DNA of 64,000 nucleotides from Streptomyces sp. NBC_00377 (lineage in GTDB: Bacteria > Actinomycetota > Actinomycetes > Streptomycetales > Streptomycetaceae). This document shows positions 61,411-64,000 of this stretch, in pieces (position 1 is the first letter of the stretch; the number at the start of each line of letters is the position of its first letter). Position numbers and translations under genes: made by a program. The stretch lies in assembly GCF_036075115.1 (NCBI RefSeq), contig NZ_CP107958.1, positions 1,426,001 through 1,490,000 of the forward strand, in the 5' to 3' direction. Below the pieces are notes generated by a model that was given only the letters and a program-made list of their open reading frames with translations, searched no databases and was not told the DNA's origin.

Positions 61411-62142
61411 TCAGGGAATAAGGGACCATGCGCGGAAGTCGTTGATCCGGAAATGGCTCCAGGTGGTGCGGAAGGCGAAGTGCCCGCCCGTGTACGGCTC
61501 CGGGTCGGTGTAGTCGAAGACGAGCCGGCCGTTGTTCCACCAGCGGACGACCGGGCCGTCGGAGACGATCCGGACGTGGTTCGGCTCGTTCGCGACGAGC
61601 AGCGGCTCGGTGTAGTCGTAGATCAGCGGTCGGATCCCCGCCTCGCCGACGTAGCGGCGCAGCCGGGTCGTGGTGTTGGTGTTGGCGCCGTAGCCGGCGT
61701 AGTACGTCCTGAGGTGGTCGTACTCGGCGAGGGCTCCGCCGCGCGGGGTGGCGAAGAGATCCTCCGGGGAGCGGACGTCGACGGCGTTCCAGAAGTTGTT
61801 GAGGTCGGAGACGCGGTCGTTGGCCCCGCCGGCGGAGACCGGCGTGGCGACGTACTCGATGACGTACGGTCCGCGCAGCGGCTGCTTGAACCAGATGGTC
61901 GCCCCTGCGGGCACGTCGACCTCCAGGGCGCCCCGGGAGGCGGTGACCGTCCCGCCCCTCTCCAGTTCGACGGCCCACTGGCGCAGGCCGTGCCGGAAGT
62001 CGTCGTGGGCGATCGGGCGACGGTGGCGGGACGGACGGGGCCAGGCGCTCGCGGCGGCGGCGCTCGCGGCGCCCGCGGGCGCGACGGCGGCCAGGGTGGA
62101 TCCGGCTGCGAGGGTCACGAATGCCCTCCGGGTGGTCGTCAT
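61411..62142 (-). CDS. Tat-exported concanavalin-like protein (YesU/DUF1961-type)
   Basis: Exported protein of 243 residues. TTTRRAFVTLAAG is a twin-arginine signal, with the cleavage near AASAAAASA. The mature part has a beta-sandwich pattern (LEVDVPAGATIWFKQPLRGPYVIEYVATP, HVRIVSDGPVVRWWNNGRLVF) like the YesU/DUF1961 carbohydrate-linked proteins. AAAGGAG precedes ATG 62142 by nine bases. A LacI-type operator lies upstream, so it is probably sugar-induced. It may bind or trim an external polysaccharide; catalytic residues are not identified. Confidence 0.82.
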   Translation of the reverse strand: MTTTRRAFVTLAAGSTLAAVAPAGAASAAAASAWPRPSRHRRPIAHDDFRHGLRQWAVELERGGTVTASRGALEVDVPAGATIWFKQPLRGPYVIEYVATPVSAGGANDRVSDLNNFWNAVDVRSPEDLFATPRGGALAEYDHLRTYYAGYGANTNTTTRLRRYVGEAGIRPLIYDYTEPLLVANEPNHVRIVSDGPVVRWWNNGRLVFDYTDPEPYTGGHFAFRTTWSHFRINDFRAWSLIP

Positions 62143-62161
62143 GCCGGTCGGCTCCTTTGAT

Positions 62162-62174
62162 GGAAAGCGCTTGC
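62162..62174. promoter_or_regulatory. LacI-type operator upstream of the YesU-like gene
   Basis: GGAAAGCGCTTGC contains the perfect palindrome AAGCGCTT (62165-62172) with a central CG, as in many LacI-family operators of streptomycete sugar genes. It is about 20 bases upstream of the start codon. No LacI gene is adjacent, so the regulator is elsewhere. Confidence 0.5.
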
Positions 62175-62314
62175 TCCTCGACGGAGACCACTGTGTCCCC
62201 ACCCCGCCCGCCTGTCGATGGGGCGAAAAGGACCGCCACGAGAACGCAACAGAACGATCAGCGTCGCGCAGACCCGTCATCGACCGCCGCGTCGGGCGGT
62301 GCCTCATCCCGACC

Positions 62315-62361
62315 CGCCGGACCCAGACCCGGATCCGAGCCGCCGGACCCAGACCCGGATC
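62315..62361. repeat. direct repeat (two 21-bp copies)
   Basis: CGCCGGACCCAGACCCGGAT plus C at 62315-62335 is repeated at 62341-62361. They lie in the 318-base region between the YesU-like gene and the M23 gene, which otherwise holds the terminator at 62381-62430 and no gene. Confidence 0.6.
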
Positions 62362-62380
62362 TGGATCTGGTCCCGGACAC

Positions 62381-62430
62381 GCCGAAGGCCGGACCCGGGA
62401 ACGGCGTGTTCCACGGGTCCGGCCTTCGGC
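62381..62430 (-). terminator. hairpin terminator of the M23 peptidase gene
   Basis: Perfect 17-base arms GCCGAAGGCCGGACCCG (62381-62397) and CGGGTCCGGCCTTCGGC (62414-62430) with a 16-base loop. It lies 31 bases downstream of the stop. Confidence 0.8.
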
Positions 62431-62460
62431 CGCGCGTCAGGCGGTGGGTCGTCGCGGGGG

Positions 62461-63426
62461 TCAGCCGACGGAGACCCCGTGCGAACGGAGGTAGGCGAGC
62501 GGGTCCACGTCGGAGCCGTAGTCCGGCCCGGTCCGGATCTCGAAGTGCAGGTGCGGGCCGGTCACGTTGCCGGTCGCACCGGAGAGGCCGACCTGCTGGC
62601 CCGGGGTCACGGTCTGGCCGGCGGAGACGGAGAGCTGCGACAGGTGGGCGTACTGGGCGTAGTAGCCGTCGGCGAGCCTGATGACGACCTGGTTGCCGTA
62701 CGCGCCGCCCCAGCCCGCGGAGACGACGGTGCCCGCGCCCACGGCCTTGAGGGAGGTACCGGTCGGCACGACGAAGTCGGTGCCGGTGTGGTAGCCGCTG
62801 GACCACATGCTGCCGGCGGTGTGGTACGCGGTGCCGACGGTGGCGCCCGCCACCGGCAGGACGTAACCGCTGGAATCGGCGCTGTTGCCGCCGCTGCTGC
62901 TCTCGACGGCCCGGGTGACCGCCTTCGAGGAGGACGAGCCGGACGACGAGGAGGGCGACGCCTTGCTGCCGGACGTCTTCGACGAGGAGGACGACTTCGA
63001 GGACGAGCCGGACGACGAGCCGGAGCCGCCGGTCGTGGCGGCCTTCCTGCCGATCGAGAGCTTCAGTCCGGGGTGGATCAGCGACGGGTCGCTGCCGACG
63101 GCCTGCCGGTTGTCCTGGTACAGCTTCTGCCAGCCGCCGCTGACGTTCTGCTCGTCGGCGATCTTCGAGAGATAGTCGCCGGACCGCACGGTGTAGGTCT
63201 TGGCGCTGGTGGCGTTGGCCGCCTTCTGCGCCACCGGCACGGACTGCACGGCCTTCTCCGGAACGGCCTGGGAAGCCGACTGCGCGACGGACTGCGTGGG
63301 CGCCGCATGGGCACCACTGGCGCCCATGAGCGGAAGGGCGAGCGCGGCGCCGCCAGTTCCGGCGACGGCTATGGAGCGGGTGAGGCGCTGAGCCTTGGGA
63401 CGGCGGTGCTTACCCTTCGCGGGCAT
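62461..63426 (-). CDS. LysM and M23 domain peptidoglycan peptidase
   Basis: Secreted cell-wall endopeptidase of 321 residues. A signal peptide (SIAVAGTGGAALALPLMG ending AHA) precedes a LysM domain (TYTVRSGDYLSKIADEQNVSGG, about 76-124), a Ser/Gly/Lys-rich linker, and an M23 domain with the zinc ligands in YHTGTDFVVP and GPHLHFEIRTGP. Members of this type are resuscitation and sporulation hydrolases in Streptomyces. It is preceded by a c-di-AMP riboswitch. GAGAGG lies before ATG 63426. Confidence 0.95.
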   Translation of the reverse strand: MPAKGKHRRPKAQRLTRSIAVAGTGGAALALPLMGASGAHAAPTQSVAQSASQAVPEKAVQSVPVAQKAANATSAKTYTVRSGDYLSKIADEQNVSGGWQKLYQDNRQAVGSDPSLIHPGLKLSIGRKAATTGGSGSSSGSSSKSSSSSKTSGSKASPSSSSGSSSSKAVTRAVESSSGGNSADSSGYVLPVAGATVGTAYHTAGSMWSSGYHTGTDFVVPTGTSLKAVGAGTVVSAGWGGAYGNQVVIRLADGYYAQYAHLSQLSVSAGQTVTPGQQVGLSGATGNVTGPHLHFEIRTGPDYGSDVDPLAYLRSHGVSVG

Positions 63427-63440
63427 GGCGAATTCCTCTC

Positions 63441-63616
63441 CGGCGCCTGCGAGGTGAGCTGTCGGGTGCGGACTGGAGATGCCCGGCCGCGCCGAGGCGC
63501 GGCTTTACCCCAAAGCCTGTTCCGGAGACCGGAACAGGCAGTACTGCCTGTGGGTCCCCCGCTCCTGCCATGCACGGGTGAGTGTGCGGGATCCGGGCGG
63601 TGGCAGGATTCGGCGT
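63441..63616 (-). promoter_or_regulatory. c-di-AMP riboswitch (ydaO-yuaA class)
   Basis: On the minus strand the leader carries the conserved blocks GCCGAATCC, GCAGGAGCGGGGGACCCA, TTTGGGGTAAA and CCCGACAGCTCACCTCGC, in the order of the ydaO family. The 3' end of the motif (AGGCGCC) runs into the ribosome site of the M23 gene. In Streptomyces this class senses c-di-AMP and controls cell-wall hydrolases. The rest of the 467 bases 63427-63893 hold no gene I can support. Confidence 0.85.
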
Positions 63617-63893
63617 CCGTCCGGATTGGTGTGGAACGTAAGCGACTCGGACGCACAGGGACAAGCAGAGGTTGCACGGTTCACGCGTTTCGCTTGATCC
63701 TCGGTGGGAATCCCCGGTCACACTCCGTTGAAGAAGACACTCGCGTACCACCAACCACCCATGAATGCCCGCGCATTACGTGAACATGACCGACGACGCA
63801 CGGTCACGAATATGACGCTGCTCACGTGACGGTTCTCCAGGTTCCGTCATTTCAGAGCGAGTTGTAACGAAGGAACTAATTCGGGCAGATGCC

Positions 63894-64000
63894 TCAGATG
63901 CGACGCAGACGGATAACCGTCGCATCGAGGTCGCTCCGCAGTCCCACCCGCAGCCCGTGATGCAGCAGGACCGCACCCCGGTGGACTTCACCCGTTTCAC
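63894..64000 (-). CDS. C-terminal end of an unidentified gene (partial)
   Basis: The minus-strand frame GEVHRGAVLLHHGLRVG then LRSDLDATVIRLRRI ends in TGA at 63894-63896, and its start lies beyond the right edge. At 34 residues no family can be assigned. The open frame runs to the window end and its composition is coding-like, whereas another frame of this stretch has cysteine-rich, unlikely sequence. Confidence that it is coding is moderate. Confidence 0.45.
   Translation of the reverse strand, partial: ETGEVHRGAVLLHHGLRVGLRSDLDATVIRLRRI

Noticed and set aside
63776..64000. Minus-strand 74-residue frame at the right edge
   Set aside because: Composition is unlike coding sequence (many Cys/Ser). 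A different frame of the same stretch reads as the C-terminus of a gene from outside.

Overview
The window is a gene-dense piece of a linear-chromosome actinomycete, almost certainly Streptomyces. The evidence is very high GC, GTG starts, several leaderless promoters, a WhiB-family protein, a DUF574 methyltransferase, a conservon (roadblock/DUF742/GTPase/kinase), a DUF3140 protein, and a c-di-AMP riboswitch in front of a LysM/M23 peptidase. No rRNA, CRISPR array, phage integrase or polyketide/non-ribosomal peptide cluster was seen.

Layout. 1-9.1 kb is a carbon-compound catabolic locus: a LacI regulator, a phytanoyl-CoA-dioxygenase-like enzyme, an SDR, an IolG-like dehydrogenase, a complete sugar/polyol ABC importer on the opposite strand and a GntR regulator. 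A serine-hydrolase pseudogene lies inside it. 9.1-11.8 kb is a small fatty-acid/acyl-CoA oxidation operon (acyl-CoA dehydrogenase plus SDR) with a TetR gene and a strong dyad operator. 12-18.5 kb holds a tRNA-Pro, DUF309, cobF, a TSUP exporter whose upstream region carries a TnpB transposon, then whiB-like, dps, DUF3140 and an M20 hydrolase. 18.7-26.8 kb holds HAD, methyltransferase, a glutamine-synthetase-like/amidohydrolase pair (a split FluG arrangement), Nudix, ferredoxin-like, a MurJ-type flippase and a sigma factor.

26.8-45.5 kb is the most unusual part. A 1046-residue regulator, with an XRE helix-turn-helix at one end, a NACHT/AAA-like ATPase and repeats in the middle and a LuxR-like helix-turn-helix at the other, faces a 15-kb, seven-gene operon. 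Its genes, in order, are a 1177-residue protein of unknown family, a 49-residue protein, an 864-residue LamG/tail-fibre-like protein, a ComEC-type metallo-beta-lactamase protein, a 1457-residue DUF6603-type protein, a 590-residue unknown, and an endolysin-like amidase with LysM and peptidoglycan-binding domains. Most gene boundaries overlap by a few bases, so the products are probably made together. No secretion signals or injection-system sheath/tube genes are evident. This is the best candidate for an undescribed system. It ends beside an ABC-ATPase gene fragment and a second, identical tRNA-Pro.

46-64 kb returns to ordinary chromosome: an XRE-cupin/GNAT/YjbR operon driven from a 39-bp palindrome, LysR, threonine catabolism (tdh-kbl), GPP34, a conservon with a GAF protein, an MBL hydrolase, a Glu/Leu/Phe/Val dehydrogenase, a TetR, an SGNH hydrolase, a Tat-exported concanavalin-like protein, and a riboswitch-controlled cell-wall peptidase.
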